Assembly (NCBI GenBank): GCA_003344405.1
Contig: NOWV01000155.1
Coordinates: 62,001-126,000 of the forward strand
DNA: 64,000 nucleotides
Direction: 5' to 3'
Source: Trichoplax sp. H2
Lineage: Eukaryota; Placozoa; Uniplacotomia; Trichoplacea
Shown: positions 45,237 to 57,600 of the stretch, piece by piece
How the letters are laid out: every line of letters begins with the position of its first letter
Numbering within the stretch: position 1 is the stretch's first letter
The notes under the pieces: generated by a model
What the model saw: only the letters and a program-made list of their open reading frames with translations
Database searches by the model: none
Told to the model about the DNA's origin: nothing
Position numbers and translations under genes: made by a program

Positions 45237-47341
45237 ATAGCCAATCTCCAGTTGAACTCAAGTCTATATCAGGGCTTTAGTTTAACAGCGGGCTGCAAGG
45301 CATAACTAGGGCAATTGCAAGTTATAAGTTTAATTTTTGTAAGGATTAATTAACCCAATACACTGTAGTTTAAAATTTCAGACCATATCTTAATTTCACG
45401 CTTCTGAGCTACTATACAGTATTATTAACCTTTAACAATGAGTCAAAAGCAATCTTTCATATCAGTTTAATATTGCTATGTTTGAATGTTATCATATAGT
45501 ATTATCTCCATAAGGTATTGCATAGTATATATCTTGCTGCCGTAGGATATTGGTATACTGATATAATGATATAAATTTATCATTTGTAGAACATGTTACA
45601 TGGGGCATATTTATCGTTATAGTAAATAACAACCGTTGCTATATACGCGTAAAGCCCTGATATTTAGAAATGAAGTGAGATCTGTTCTACAGGATTCAAG
45701 AGTTAAGTTGTATTACCCATTATGGTCTAACTCTTAACAAATATAAAAAATGAAATGAAACGATGTTATTGTAAGAATAAATCGAGTACACCATAGTTTG
45801 TATACTTGGGATCTTCCAACTAGATAGAGATAGAAGTTAAATGTGGTAAATGACTTCAAGTTTTGCTTTCAACTTGGAACGAACATTAATGTCTTCCACG
45901 AAATGAATCAAAAATACTAAAAAAATAAAAAAGTCATTTAGCAAACCTTAAGTTAAATCTTTATTACTGCTTTCGATTAGCGGCTCTATACAAGTATTAC
46001 AAATTGCCGCCAATTAATTAATTACTGGCATAATAAGTTTGATTTTTGTAAGATTCACTAATACACCTTACTGTAACTTCAAATTTGATGAAACTCTTTC
46101 TTCCTCATTTCTAAGCTACCACATAATTGTAAGAGGCAGAAATAGCAGCCATTTTATTCGCTTAAACATAAGTAGATCTTGACCATTTATTCCAATTTTA
46201 CGTAAAACTAATCGATCCCTCGCTCGTACATTTGTATACTATACTTGTACCTTCTACTTTACATGATATTGAGCGATATCATGGGTTGCGTTATTAAAAT
46301 CGATCAATGTAATTCAGGAGTATTCATTATGCTATAACTGATTGTGATATATCTCTATATGTAGTCTATTGATAGATACTAAAAAAGCGTCGTGTCATCG
46401 CCATATTAAAGTATCTGTCTATAAGCTGCATATAGTGTGCAATGTGTATTTCAACACACAGCTATGATTGGATAGATAGCTTATACTATAGCATTTGCAT
46501 GCTATAACTAGTTCGATTAAATTATGTACGTGCATAATATCATTATTATCCAAGAATAAATCAAAAATATCATGATTTTCATATGGAAGGCCTTAGATTG
46601 ACTTTAAAGTTGGTAAAACTAACTATTGCCGACCTACCTTTCAAACGTACGGCCAGAAAAAATGCCCTGCCAATACCAGTACTATAATCTGTTCAATATG
46701 TTTACAGCATATCTATATATGTATTATTTTCTTATTTGGAAATTCAATATTGAGGCATGTTTATTATTGTAATAATGATGTGTAGTAGTACACTGTTGTA
46801 AATTCGATCCCTTGCTCAATAAAAATTACACTTTGCGTACTTTACATTATCAATATGTCTATCATTGCCAAGGAAAAGTCAGTGCTGGTACAAGTTGTAC
46901 TACAGTATATGCCTTACTAAAGTTTAAAAACCCTAATCCCACCATACAATCTCTATCCTTACTAACAAATAGAATCACACTCAGATTACGCTACCAGAAT
47001 GAACGCAGTTTCTAAAATCATTCCATTTCTTTATTTGCAAACGCACATAGGCTGTAAAATGAAATAGATTGTTGCACATTGATAAGCGTAGAATGGTTAT
47101 AATTTACAATGACAGACTTTGATAAATATTAATCTCTTTTGCAGCGATATGCAATAATGTTGTAATGTAATATGAAATTTTCTCTCCAATGTACTTTCTA
47201 ATGATATAAAACTGCATTATTAAACAAACCATTTACAATACATAAAGTAGGATTTATTTCGGTATACTATATAAAACAACAACATCCGACATAGATCATA
47301 GCAATGTGGTATGTACGAGATTATTAAGAGCAATCATTGAA
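45237..47341. other. Spacer between haplotype region and mTERF (-)
   Basis: About 2.1 kb of AT-rich sequence. No gene or repeat was recognised; the 67-codon plus frame at 46812-47015 has no known domain. Confidence 0.5.
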
Positions 47342-48763
47342 CTAGCTACAATGCTGTTCCTTGCTTCCTTCTGATTGTAATTCCATCGTATCCTTGGATT
47401 CTATTTCGATATAATTCCTACCGTTTAGAATATCTTCCTGGAAAGCATCATCAGTAGACAACAATAATTGAGCAATTGGTACTAATTCTTTATCAATGGA
47501 GTGTTTACTCAAAGACGAACATCTATACATGATTGTATCCAAAGAGCAGCTTAGTATTGCAGCATTTTCGGCAATAATTTGATGAGAATAACCCATTTTC
47601 TTTATTAAATAATCACATTTTCGTTGAAGAGAATTTTGACTGTGTCCTAAAATGGATGGATTGAGGTCGAACATCATTCTACTTTGCTTTTCCGTAAATT
47701 TGAGCTGAATTAATGAATGAAGTTGATTAGATAGAACTTCATGACCATGTTGCAGATAGGCAGGATTGGATACCCATATCCGGCGTATAAAGTCTATATC
47801 AATTCCTAAACTTTGATAATATCCTACTGTCTTGGCTAACGATTTTGTAGTCATTGCAAATGCTTTTGGATAGCGTAACATGATGAAACCTATCTCAGCA
47901 TTGGATAGCCTAAGCCAATGGTTCAACCAATTTGCAATATTAGCTATAGCAACGTAAGTTAATAGTAGTATTGAAGGATGATTCGATATTATATCTTGAA
48001 TGCTAGCTTTATCAGATTGATATAAACTAATCACGTCAATGACTTTTTTCAATTGTGGAATAGGTAACAATAAAATAGAAGTATGATGGGTGATTATATT
48101 ATTGATATCCAAAGGGCTTAGACCGTTATCCTTCAATAACTTCACCGTATGACGGAGATTTTGAGCGCCAACCAGAATTAATCGTGGACGCTTTATGATA
48201 ATATCCCATGCTTTAAATTTATTAAAATCGCGAGACTGTAAAAAGCTTAGTAGATTTTGGGCATCTGATTCTTGATACGTCAGAAGGAAAGAATGCTCGG
48301 AGAGTAGCTTACTCAATTTGCTTTCAGTTAAGCCTAAACTTTTAAGAAATACTAATCGAATCTTTAAAATATCTTCGTTCATGTTTAGAATTCGTGGTCT
48401 ATAAATGATCATTTGACAAATAGAACTCTTTTCTATACCTGCTTTCAATAATATCCTTATTTTTGGTTCAATGACGTCTAGCGACCAAATTATTCTATTG
48501 CGAAAAGTTTTATTTACTTTGCCGAGGTCGACACCTAATGATTGTAAATAGATTCTGCTTTGATCATCTAATGATGCATTTTTACCGGAGAAATAGGTAC
48601 GTCGTACTAAGACTATTGGATAGCATTGGGTGCATCGACTTCCAAGTAACTGCCCACAATGAGTATACATCGTTTTCTTAAACAGGTATCCAGTCATACG
48701 TGTAAAATTGGCTTGAAATAACGAGCCTATGATCAGCATTGTGCCAGGAAAGTTTGCCTTCAA
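47342..48763 (-). CDS. mTERF-domain mitochondrial protein, intronless
   Basis: Member of the mitochondrial transcription termination factor family, which binds mtDNA or rRNA and acts in mitochondrial transcription or ribosome assembly. Single 473-codon frame. The N-terminal 60 residues are rich in basic and hydroxylated residues with almost no acids, fitting a mitochondrial presequence. The body is a chain of leucine-rich helical mTERF repeats with the typical proline in each (for example IIYRPRILNMNEDILKIRL, IIKRPRLILVG, IISNHPSILLL, LRYPKAFAM, FDLNPSILG). The C-terminus is an acidic tail. Which vertebrate MTERF1-4 it matches cannot be decided by eye. It has no introns, unlike most genes here, and is head-to-head with a second mTERF gene. 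Met9 or Met22 are possible alternative starts. Confidence 0.9.
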   Translation of the reverse strand: MKANFPGTMLIIGSLFQANFTRMTGYLFKKTMYTHCGQLLGSRCTQCYPIVLVRRTYFSGKNASLDDQSRIYLQSLGVDLGKVNKTFRNRIIWSLDVIEPKIRILLKAGIEKSSICQMIIYRPRILNMNEDILKIRLVFLKSLGLTESKLSKLLSEHSFLLTYQESDAQNLLSFLQSRDFNKFKAWDIIIKRPRLILVGAQNLRHTVKLLKDNGLSPLDINNIITHHTSILLLPIPQLKKVIDVISLYQSDKASIQDIISNHPSILLLTYVAIANIANWLNHWLRLSNAEIGFIMLRYPKAFAMTTKSLAKTVGYYQSLGIDIDFIRRIWVSNPAYLQHGHEVLSNQLHSLIQLKFTEKQSRMMFDLNPSILGHSQNSLQRKCDYLIKKMGYSHQIIAENAAILSCSLDTIMYRCSSLSKHSIDKELVPIAQLLLSTDDAFQEDILNGRNYIEIESKDTMELQSEGSKEQHCS

Positions 48764-49736
48764 CGATTACGTGTCAATTTCTACGTATTCTTGCTATCAT
48801 CCCTACTACCAGCTGATTTTATCCTACAATCTTGCAAAGTTCATTTAACACAATATTATGCATTTTTTTTTTCAATTGAAGGAGAATGAAGTCATTGTGC
48901 ATGACTACAGCAGTATCCTAGGGGGGAAATAAGCAAAGGGAATCAAAGATTACCTGATTCTATCCAGTCTGCAATCAACTTGCGACCATCATGGACATGA
49001 GCCAAACCACAAATCGGCACACTAAATGATCTCGTACCCACGTCGTCTACGTTCCAAGATGGAAGATGGCGTCAGTAGATGGCTAATACTAGTCTATCTT
49101 GTACAGCTACGATACTAACAATATTATCCTATACTAGAATAGTTATTCTGTATATCAAATTAGCCTATGCCACTTGGATCAGCTATGCAATACAGCCAAC
49201 GATGATTTATTTCAACACTTTGTGGAAGGATTTTCTACTGCAGCATGCTTCTGAGCTCGCTGTGGCTGCTTCGTAGGATAGTGTATGAAAGGGTAGTCTA
49301 CTCCTCTACAGGACTATATCGTGTAATACAGACTGACAAGATGGAAGGACATGGAGCTGATCAAGCCTAGTCTAGTTTTTCACACCCTACCAGTTAGCCT
49401 ACTGTAGCCAGTGATGGAAAGTAGTGTATGGGACCTACAAGTAGCAACAGGATGTGGAAAGGCAGTATGCTGCATTCAGCTGCGGCAGTCCAGCAGAGGT
49501 GCAAGCTAGCAGCTGCAAGTTCCAGCTTTCCAGCTCGAGAAATCGATCCAATTGGCAATAGTGGCGATAGTACAATATTATTCAATCGATGAGGATCAAC
49601 ATGCAACATTGAAAAGGGGAGAATACTAGCGAATTGATTGCTATACTACGCTACCAGTGGTAGACGGTTTTATTTTCTGGATAGGTGTGTGCTGCAATGA
49701 TATTGAGCGCATCCATTTTCAACGTGGAAGCTTAGC
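48764..49736. other. Divergent spacer between the two mTERF genes
   Basis: No gene was recognised. The 65-codon plus frame at 49079-49276 and a minus frame at 49394-49609 have no recognisable domain. The spacer runs into the 120-bp tandem array at 49737. Confidence 0.5.
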
Positions 49737-50215
49737 GACAGAGATCAAGAAAGAAAGCAACATTCAAGGAGCCTACAAGCAATCTAGAGGTATCACCAGG
49801 GACAAACGTTAGTCAACGCATTGGAAGTGATTTGTAATTGAAGCCATCGATCATCAGACGGAGATCGAGAAAGAAAGCAACATTCAAGGAGCCTACAAGC
49901 AATCTAGAGGTATCACCAGGGACAAACGTTAGTCAACGCATTGGAAGTGATTTGTAATTGAAGCCATCGATCATCAGACAGAGATCGAGAAAGAAAGCAA
50001 CATTCAAGGAGCCTACAAGCAATCTAGAGGTATCACTAGGGACAAACGTTAGTCAACGCATTGGAAGTGATTTGTAATTGAAGCCATCGATCATCAGACA
50101 GAGATCAAGAAAGAAAGCAACACCCAAGAAGCCTACAAGCAATCTAGAGGTATCACCAGGGACAAACGTTAGTCAACGCATTGGAAGTGATTTGTAATTG
50201 AAGCCATCGATCATC
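49737..50215. repeat. Four-copy 120-bp tandem array ending at the mTERF start codon
   Basis: Units begin at 49737, 49857, 49977 and 50097, exactly 120 bp apart. Each starts GACAGAGATC(A/G)AGAAAG and ends GAAGCCATCGATCATC. Copies differ at only a few bases. The last unit ends on the base before the ATG of the plus-strand mTERF gene (50216), so the array forms its 5' UTR and/or core promoter. Confidence 0.95.
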
Positions 50216-51310
50216 ATGTGGCAGCTTGCAAGATCGATCATGACGATCGGCCGGTCATTAAGACATCATCAATGCAATTATGTATGGCTAGCAAAACGAA
50301 GCCACTTCTTTAAAAAGTTGAAAAAAATCACCCCTACAACTCAATATTTATACTCATTAGGTGCTGATGTGGAGAAATTGCTATTACAAAATGCTCCTAT
50401 AACCAAGAAAAACGTAGATATAGTTCAAGATCATGTTGCATTCTTGCAAAATTTAGGCATCAGTGAAGACTCGTTAAGTATCGTTATAACCAAAGGCCAT
50501 CGTTTTATATTAGCAGCAAGGCCTGAATTGCAACAACGTATCGAGTTTTTCACCGATTTAGGCATGACAAAAGACGATGTGGTCGGAATGATTGTTACCT
50601 TTCCTAAATTAATGACGATGCATACAGAACGCGAGATACTACCTCGTATTGATTACTTGCGATCAATCATCTCAACCGATAAAGCGATAGCTACCATCAT
50701 TCAGAGCAATCCGACATCTTTAAATTATTCCCCATTGAAATTGCAAGAGCGAATTGATATTTTCCGAAATGGCTTTTTGAAATTCGATGTTCAAGATATT
50801 GAAAAGATTATTATCGATTGTCCACGATTATTATCCATCAAGAGCAGTTCTTCGACACGTTCCTTACTTTGGTTGAAAAACAATTATTTTAGTCAAGATC
50901 AAATACAACAAATAATCCTAAAATATCCTTGCTTCGTAACCCTCGACTTGGCCAAAATTGATGCCATTTGGAAATGGATGAATAAGACTGGTTTAATCTT
51001 TACTAACAAGAAGAATGATAATCCTCATCGTAAACAGTCAAGATCACTTATTCAACAGTTACAGGAAAAACTGAAATCACCTTATGAAGTTAGAGATATC
51101 GTCGAATATCCGAATGTATTTGGTGAACCCCTAGAAAAACTTCGAAATCGAATTCGATATGTAACCTCATTACAGATTCTTGATGAGAAACTTATTCCAT
51201 TTGAAGATTTAGTTAAATTTGATGATCGAGCATTTGCAGAGACAATAGCGGAATCGAACTACAAAAGTTATCAGCGATTTGTGGCTAGTCAGTCAGTACA
51301 TCCTTGGTAA
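50216..51310 (+). CDS. Second mTERF-domain mitochondrial protein, intronless
   Basis: Single frame of 364 codons starting MWQLARSIMTIGRSLRHHQC, an Arg-rich, acid-free presequence typical of mitochondrial import. The rest is mTERF repeats: YLYSLGADVEKLLLQNAPIT, FLQNLGISEDSLSIVI, FFTDLGMTKDDVVGMIVTF, IIQSNPTSLNYSPLKLQERI, IIIDCPRLLSIKSS, IILKYPCFVTLDLAKI and VEYPNVFGEPLEKLRNRI. It is a different paralogue from the minus-strand mTERF at 47342-48763, not a recent copy. The ATG at 50216 is chosen because upstream in-frame codons lie inside the tandem repeat and include no ATG. Exact MTERF class not assigned. Confidence 0.9.
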   Translation: MWQLARSIMTIGRSLRHHQCNYVWLAKRSHFFKKLKKITPTTQYLYSLGADVEKLLLQNAPITKKNVDIVQDHVAFLQNLGISEDSLSIVITKGHRFILAARPELQQRIEFFTDLGMTKDDVVGMIVTFPKLMTMHTEREILPRIDYLRSIISTDKAIATIIQSNPTSLNYSPLKLQERIDIFRNGFLKFDVQDIEKIIIDCPRLLSIKSSSSTRSLLWLKNNYFSQDQIQQIILKYPCFVTLDLAKIDAIWKWMNKTGLIFTNKKNDNPHRKQSRSLIQQLQEKLKSPYEVRDIVEYPNVFGEPLEKLRNRIRYVTSLQILDEKLIPFEDLVKFDDRAFAETIAESNYKSYQRFVASQSVHPW

Positions 51311-52676
51311 TTGAGGTCTTTTACCGCTATGATTTTGCATCCTATGCCAACCCAAACTACCAGACTATAATCTACTTTTTGAAAAATTTATTCTATTTAT
51401 TACAGCGCTTTCCAAATTAGTATACATGTCATATGAATATGGTAAATAACTCAAAAGCTATCAACTATAATGTACAGGCGATTTATTAATGCCATTATAT
51501 CTGACATCTCTCTTGAAATCATTTCTGATTTCGATTCTACGCGTACAAACATTACAATAGTTTTAGGATGGTGAATTACAGACTTAACTTAATACCAAAT
51601 ACATGATTTATCCTTGCAAGTTTCTGGTAACGTCATGACTTTACTAAGCAAGTTTCCTATAGCTCTACATCTCTATCCTCTATTGCTCATTATTCTACAA
51701 GCTATCCCACAAGTGATCCTATTTGCTAATACATGTTGGATACATACAGGCAGAATTATAACGTATACACGTATTTTAAAAATGAATTGAAATATCCATT
51801 TTCTCTCTATGAAGTTCTTATTACACTTAAGAGCCTGCACTCATTAATACATGAAATAATTATGAAATGATATACAATTCCAATATTGATGGCAACTGGA
51901 TCAGCTGATCTTTGTTACAAGAAATAAAACCGATTTAGCGTAAGATATCTTCAGAAATATGATAAACTATTATTAGGTTAAGTCATCCACTCATAGGTAT
52001 GAAGAAAGTAACCGTATCGCAAATGATGTGATGTACTATTTTCACTATATCTTAAACTAATAACGTTTGTACACTACTTATATATAGGGTATGGGTACAT
52101 ATGGGCAGTTTTTTGTCTTTAGAGCAAAAATTGATCAATGTCATTCAGTTTATAAATATCTTTTCAATAAACGATTTATTTTATTATTGAATACATCGTA
52201 ACAACATTGCTATTCAATTACAAATTAGGTAGCGTCTGTACAGTATAGCATATACGAGTAGGAAATATTGAAATAAAGTTGATTGCTATTTATAACTCTG
52301 TATTTCTTCACGCAGATCGCATGCATTGTAGCACTGCATGTGATATATTTGCAATGCAATCAAACTATTTCTACTCAATACATACGTGCATACTATTAAT
52401 AGCAGCAAGTATGGTAGCGTTAGTGCTTCTACATTAGTCAATGCTGTGTAGCTTGGACTTTTTCACCTACAAACGATTGCTGTCTATTTTTAACTGGTAA
52501 TTCATTTTTTTCCGGTGGATGTCAAAGTTTTGACCGTCCGTTCGTTAGTACCAATGACGATTTGTAAATTGATTATGATGTCTAAAGTGAATATCGACAG
52601 TCTACTTGCAAGTTTTTATGCCATCTTACAGTCTAAGCCTGGCTAGCTCGTGTTCTGTCAGAATTAGTTGTATGTT
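51311..52676. other. Spacer downstream of mTERF (+)
   Basis: AT-rich spacer of about 1.4 kb. No gene or clear repeat was recognised. Confidence 0.5.
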
Positions 52677-53065
52677 CGTCAATGATGAGCAATCGCAAAC
52701 GGTGGAAAAGCTCTCCCATTTTTAGGAATAGATATGCGTAGTAAGTCGATTCCTACAGTATGATGTTATACTATATTATGCTTACTAGGCAAAAAAATGA
52801 GCTTTGCTGTAACTAGTTTGCAAGATTTATACCTGTACAGTTTGAGCTAAGTCGAGTTAGCTATTGGCAATCAGCAGTGCAAGCAAAGCAGACTGTTTTG
52901 TATCCACAATATAAGTACATACTCGTAATATTGCATATTTACTGTGGACGATGATGAGTAATCGCCAAATGGTAGAAAATGCCTTTAGGTTTTTCGAGGC
53001 AGATACCATACTATAAATAGACATGTGTAGTTTGTAAAGTATGATGCAATATTGCGTTTACTTCT
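52677..53065. repeat. Diverged duplicate block before the 86-bp array
   Basis: GATGATGAGCAATCGCAAACGG near 52682 recurs as GATGATGAGTAATCGCCAAATG near 52950, followed in both by GGTAGAAAA-like, TAGTTTGTAAAG-like and TATGATG words. Period about 267 bp, clearly diverged. Confidence 0.65.
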
Positions 53066-53089
53066 GTTTTCAGCCGACTCTTTTACTAC

Positions 53090-53940
53090 CATTGACGTCG
53101 ATGTTGCAAACTTGGACGCTTCTTTATAATTCTAATCTGAGCGAAGCTAAGCTAGTTAGTGGCAAGGACAACTATATCTATGTCGATGTTACAAACTCGT
53201 ACGCTTCTTTATAATTCTAATATGAGCTAAGGTAAGCTAGTTAGTGGCAAGGACAACTATATCGATGTCGATGTTGCAAACTTGTAGCCTTCTTTATAAG
53301 TCTAATCTGAGCTAAGCTAAGCTAGTTAGTGGCAAGGATAACTATATCTATGTCGATGTTACAAACTCGTACGCTTCTTTATAATTCTAATCAGAGCTAA
53401 GCTAAGCTAGTTAGTGGCAAGGACAACTATATCTATGTCGATGTTGCAAACTTGTGCGCTTCTTTATAATTCTAATCTGAGCTAAGCTAAGCTAGTTAGT
53501 GGCAAGGACAACTATATCTATGTCGATGTTGCAAACTCGTACGCTTCTTTATAATTCCAATCTGAGCTAAGCTAAGCTAGTTAGTGGCAAGGACAACTAT
53601 ATCTATGTCGATGTTGCAGACTTGTAGCCTTCTTTATAATTCTAATCAGAGCTAAGCTAAGCTAGTTAGTGGCAAGGACAACTATATCTATGTCGATGTT
53701 GCAAACTTGTAGCCTTCTTTATAATTCTAATCTGAGCTAAGCTAGTTAGTGGCAAGGACAACTATATCTATGTCGATGTTGCAAACTTGTAGCCTTCTTT
53801 ATAATTCTAATCTGAGCTAAGCTAGTTAGTGGCAAGGACAACTATAGCCGATGTTGCAAACTTGTAGCCTTCTTTATAATTCTAACCTGAGCTAAGCTAG
53901 GCTAGTTGGTGGCAAAGACAGCTATATCTATGTAACAAAG
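53090..53940. repeat. Tandem array, 86-bp unit, about ten copies
   Basis: Each unit contains GTCGATGTTGCAAACTTGTA, CTTCTTTATAATTCTAATC, GAGCTAAGCTAAGCTAG and TTAGTGGCAAGGACAAC. Ten copies of the last word are seen. Some units are 81 bp through loss of one GCTAA. Copies are highly similar, so the array is young. Confidence 0.93.
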
Positions 53941-54605
53941 CTGACTATATCTTATTCTACTGCTACAACTCACAATAAAGTTAGACAAAATCAATTTGAG
54001 ATCAAATTCCGCTCACTAATAGTTTACAAAGATTGAAGGTTGGTGTAAACTAGTGTAAAATAAGCTAGAACAATTTTTCTAGTCAATCAATGTCTTCCTT
54101 CTCTACTCGCAGGCTCGATGTTCTACATCAACCTTGGTTTGATAATTTCCCCTGGTACAGTAGGTCAATTCCTACATAGATCATCCATCTAAACTTAGCC
54201 ATGATTCACCTTGACTGCAAGCAGTGATAGCATAGTACAACATGGACTCATACTCTCTCTTTGAAGAGATTTAATTTCAAGCTTAGCTACGCGTTGCCAT
54301 CGAGATTTGGCAATCGATGAGACCTTGCCAGTTCACTTTATACTGGCGCACTCTACTACCCCAAACAGGACTATAGCGTCAAGAAGATATCGCATTCAGT
54401 AGCGCTCGATTATAGAGTTTACTGCATGTTGTAACAATTCTGTAAAGTGTATCAATAACAATAATGCTTCGTCAGCAATCTCCCTCAGGCTACCCAACCA
54501 CATATAAACGCTAGTATCGTTCTGAGTCAGACTCCTATCAGCCATATTACTTCAGGAAGAACCTCCATCAGATTGGCAATAGCTCACTGTCCAAGAGAAA
54601 TAAGC
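53941..54605. other. Spacer and presumed promoter of DIS3L2
   Basis: No gene or repeat was recognised. It should contain the DIS3L2 promoter and 5' UTR. Confidence 0.45.
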
Positions 54606-57600
54606 ATGGCTTCAGGAGAGAATCCAAGCAAGAATCATGACCACCGTGATAGCCATAAGGTAGGACAAGATGATACAGAAGAACTTTCCTTCTTTCTCAG
54701 TTTATAGCCAATGCTAAAAGGTAGTCCAATCGAGGCAAGAGTTCTATGTTGGTGTGATGAAGATGCGAGGCCGATGGTCAATCAAGCAATGTTGCTAATG
54801 TGTAGTTGGTCGACTTGTATTTTCTACATTAGACAGTCTATTAGATCTATTATACATTCATGGAATCTGGGTATTAAATTATTGCTGGATAGGAATCCTT
54901 TCAAATGGATTAGATGCGCATTTTACTATAGGATAGATGCTCTAAAGTAAACCATATATAGACCGAATACAACATCTAGAAATAGTGACACAAATAAATC
55001 AATTTCTATTTGCGAGAAGCAACTTGCAAGCGATGGATTGCTACCCTATCTGGGCCTACAGCAATGACAACATTCACGTGTATATAGCGGCTGCAATAGG
55101 CTATTTAGCGTCCTTTCCCAAGCATCAGATACTATCTTCGATTCTATCATTATAACAAATGCCTTTTCTTGCTTTTAAGACCTACAGTATATACAAGGTA
55201 TACAGTATTTAATAACACGGTCAGAAGTAAACAGATATGCCAGGCAATACTCTGTTTGATGAACAAAGTTGATAGAAGCCCTACTGCATTTAGCAATGCC
55301 GACCAGAATAATAGTATCAATCTTAAATGTCAGAAGCAAACAGATATGCCAGACAATAACCTATTTCATGAACAAAGTTGATAATGCCCCTGGTCGGCAT
55401 TGCTAAATGCCGACCAGAAGGATAATATCAATCTTAAATGACTACCTTACCACAAGTAAAATAGCGCAACTTATATTGAAATTGCAATATCAATACTGCT
55501 CTTAGTTGCTTTACTTATTTTTATACTTCAAAATGACATTAAATACCTAATTTAAAATATCCACTTTGGTAGAAGATGAATATGGAGGAAAAATAGTTGT
55601 TTTATCTTGATGGTTCCATTTGAATTAATAATTACTGATATGTTGAATTCAATTTGTAATGGACAGTAAGCTAACTACAGTATTATCACTAAATTATAAA
55701 ATATACTTACAGGTCTTTGAAGAATATTGGCCAAAAGAAGCCGTAAAGAAAGGAATCAAGAAAGGAGATTTAGTAAAAGTAAAACACGATTGTCAATACA
55801 AACTAGCAATTACCAGTGTGTTATAGCATCAGAATTCTATGCAATCATACTAATTAAACTTTCAATATGCATTTATATCGTGCTAGGGCCCTATTAGGAT
55901 CAATCTTAAAAATTACAAGGAAGCTTTCGTGCAAAGAGAGGTAGAAATGATCATCGTTAGAATAAATTATTCCCCCATTGAATTTGTTCTTAACATGCTG
56001 GATGTTGCTCCTTCATAGAGTGCGCTAAATATTATTCAGACATTCAGTAAAACTGTTGTATACATGGTATAGTGTAAACTGCGATATAGCATTACAGTAG
56101 AATACACTAATTTGATATTCTATTATAACAGATATAGGACAACCTATCTGTTTCTCTACCGACATATCAATATTGTAGGCTACTGTCATGGTCGTATAAT
56201 TGTTGTTATTGCTAATACGTATATTAATGGATGCACTGCCATTGCAGAAGTAAAGTACTACCGTACGGTACTTGATCCATTCCACTATTAATACTCGTAT
56301 AGCACTTGTAAAGATAAATTTGGTAAATAACGTCTATAAAATGATATCAAGTTATAAAATACTATCAGACGATATACCAAATTAATGGAAGTACTTTGTA
56401 ATCTCCTTCATTTGTAATTATTCTTTAATTTCTCCTTAACCAATAATGTAAAGTCTGTAATTTTAACCATGATCAACAATATCGGCCTTCCAATTTTAGG
56501 GAGAAAAAGACATATTCATTGATGGATTTGCTGCCAGAAATAGGGCTTTAGAAGGTGACATTGTGGTAGTACAAATTAATCCTAAATCTGAATGGAAGGT
56601 AAAAACTACATCATTGTATCAATTATGAATTTAGTTTGCTCATGCTATTTTAAAACGGATTGATGAGGATATTTGAAGCAGAAGAAATGGGTCGCCTTTT
56701 CAATGTCTTCAATCTTTTTTAACAGACAGTTGACAACTTTGAATTTCCGATAAGCGATGTTGAATATTTAAGCCAGCCTATGGAAGATGACCATGATGCT
56801 TCTGCGTTATCTGCTCAATTGCAAAATAAATTAGCTCTAGTTAAGAATGACTCTGAACCAACTATCAAAAATGATCAACCATTGCAAATGACTGGCAAAG
56901 TACGCATAAATGAATCAAATTGTTATCTCAAGACAAAGAATAGCACTAAATGGATAAAAGCTTAACTTATTATTTGTACATTATACTGATCCATGACTAG
57001 TAATATGAATACTTTCTAGCATTATCGTAACCCTTGATAAATAATGATTTAGGTGATATACATCAAAGAAAAAAAGCGTTCACGGAAAACCTGTGGCCTT
57101 CTACGGAAAGAAAAAAAGGTAAATTGCAATTATGACTGGCCATATTTAGTTATGCAGTAATTCTGCACTACTTCATTATTATGATCGGTATCTAACTTTA
57201 AATTCCTAACTAAATCAATTGCTAGTTATGTGCTAAATGATTGTCACAAAGTAGCTCTATGAACTATTCCCAAACCAATTCACTTTGGAAGGCTTTCCAA
57301 CTAACTTAGGAAATTTACAGTATGGAAAACGAACTTATTCCTTGACTTCAGGGAATAGTCCAACTAATGCTAGTGGTTAATTGCTTTTATTTTACTAGTC
57401 TTAATAATCCTAAATGATACTACTGTACGCTATATAACTCACAGGGAATTCAGCTTATTAATTAGCTGGTTCTTCTTATATAGTGCATGATCAGATCCCT
57501 AGTGCAAAAACATCTTTCATAGATTATTTAATTTATATACTTCAGTATAGGAAATATATTGCAATATTTGGTATAACAAAATAATAATCAAATGTTGCAA

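Noticed and set aside
50198-50215. Upstream non-ATG extension of the second mTERF gene
   Set aside because: These codons belong to the last 120-bp repeat and include no ATG; the ATG at 50216 opens a good presequence.
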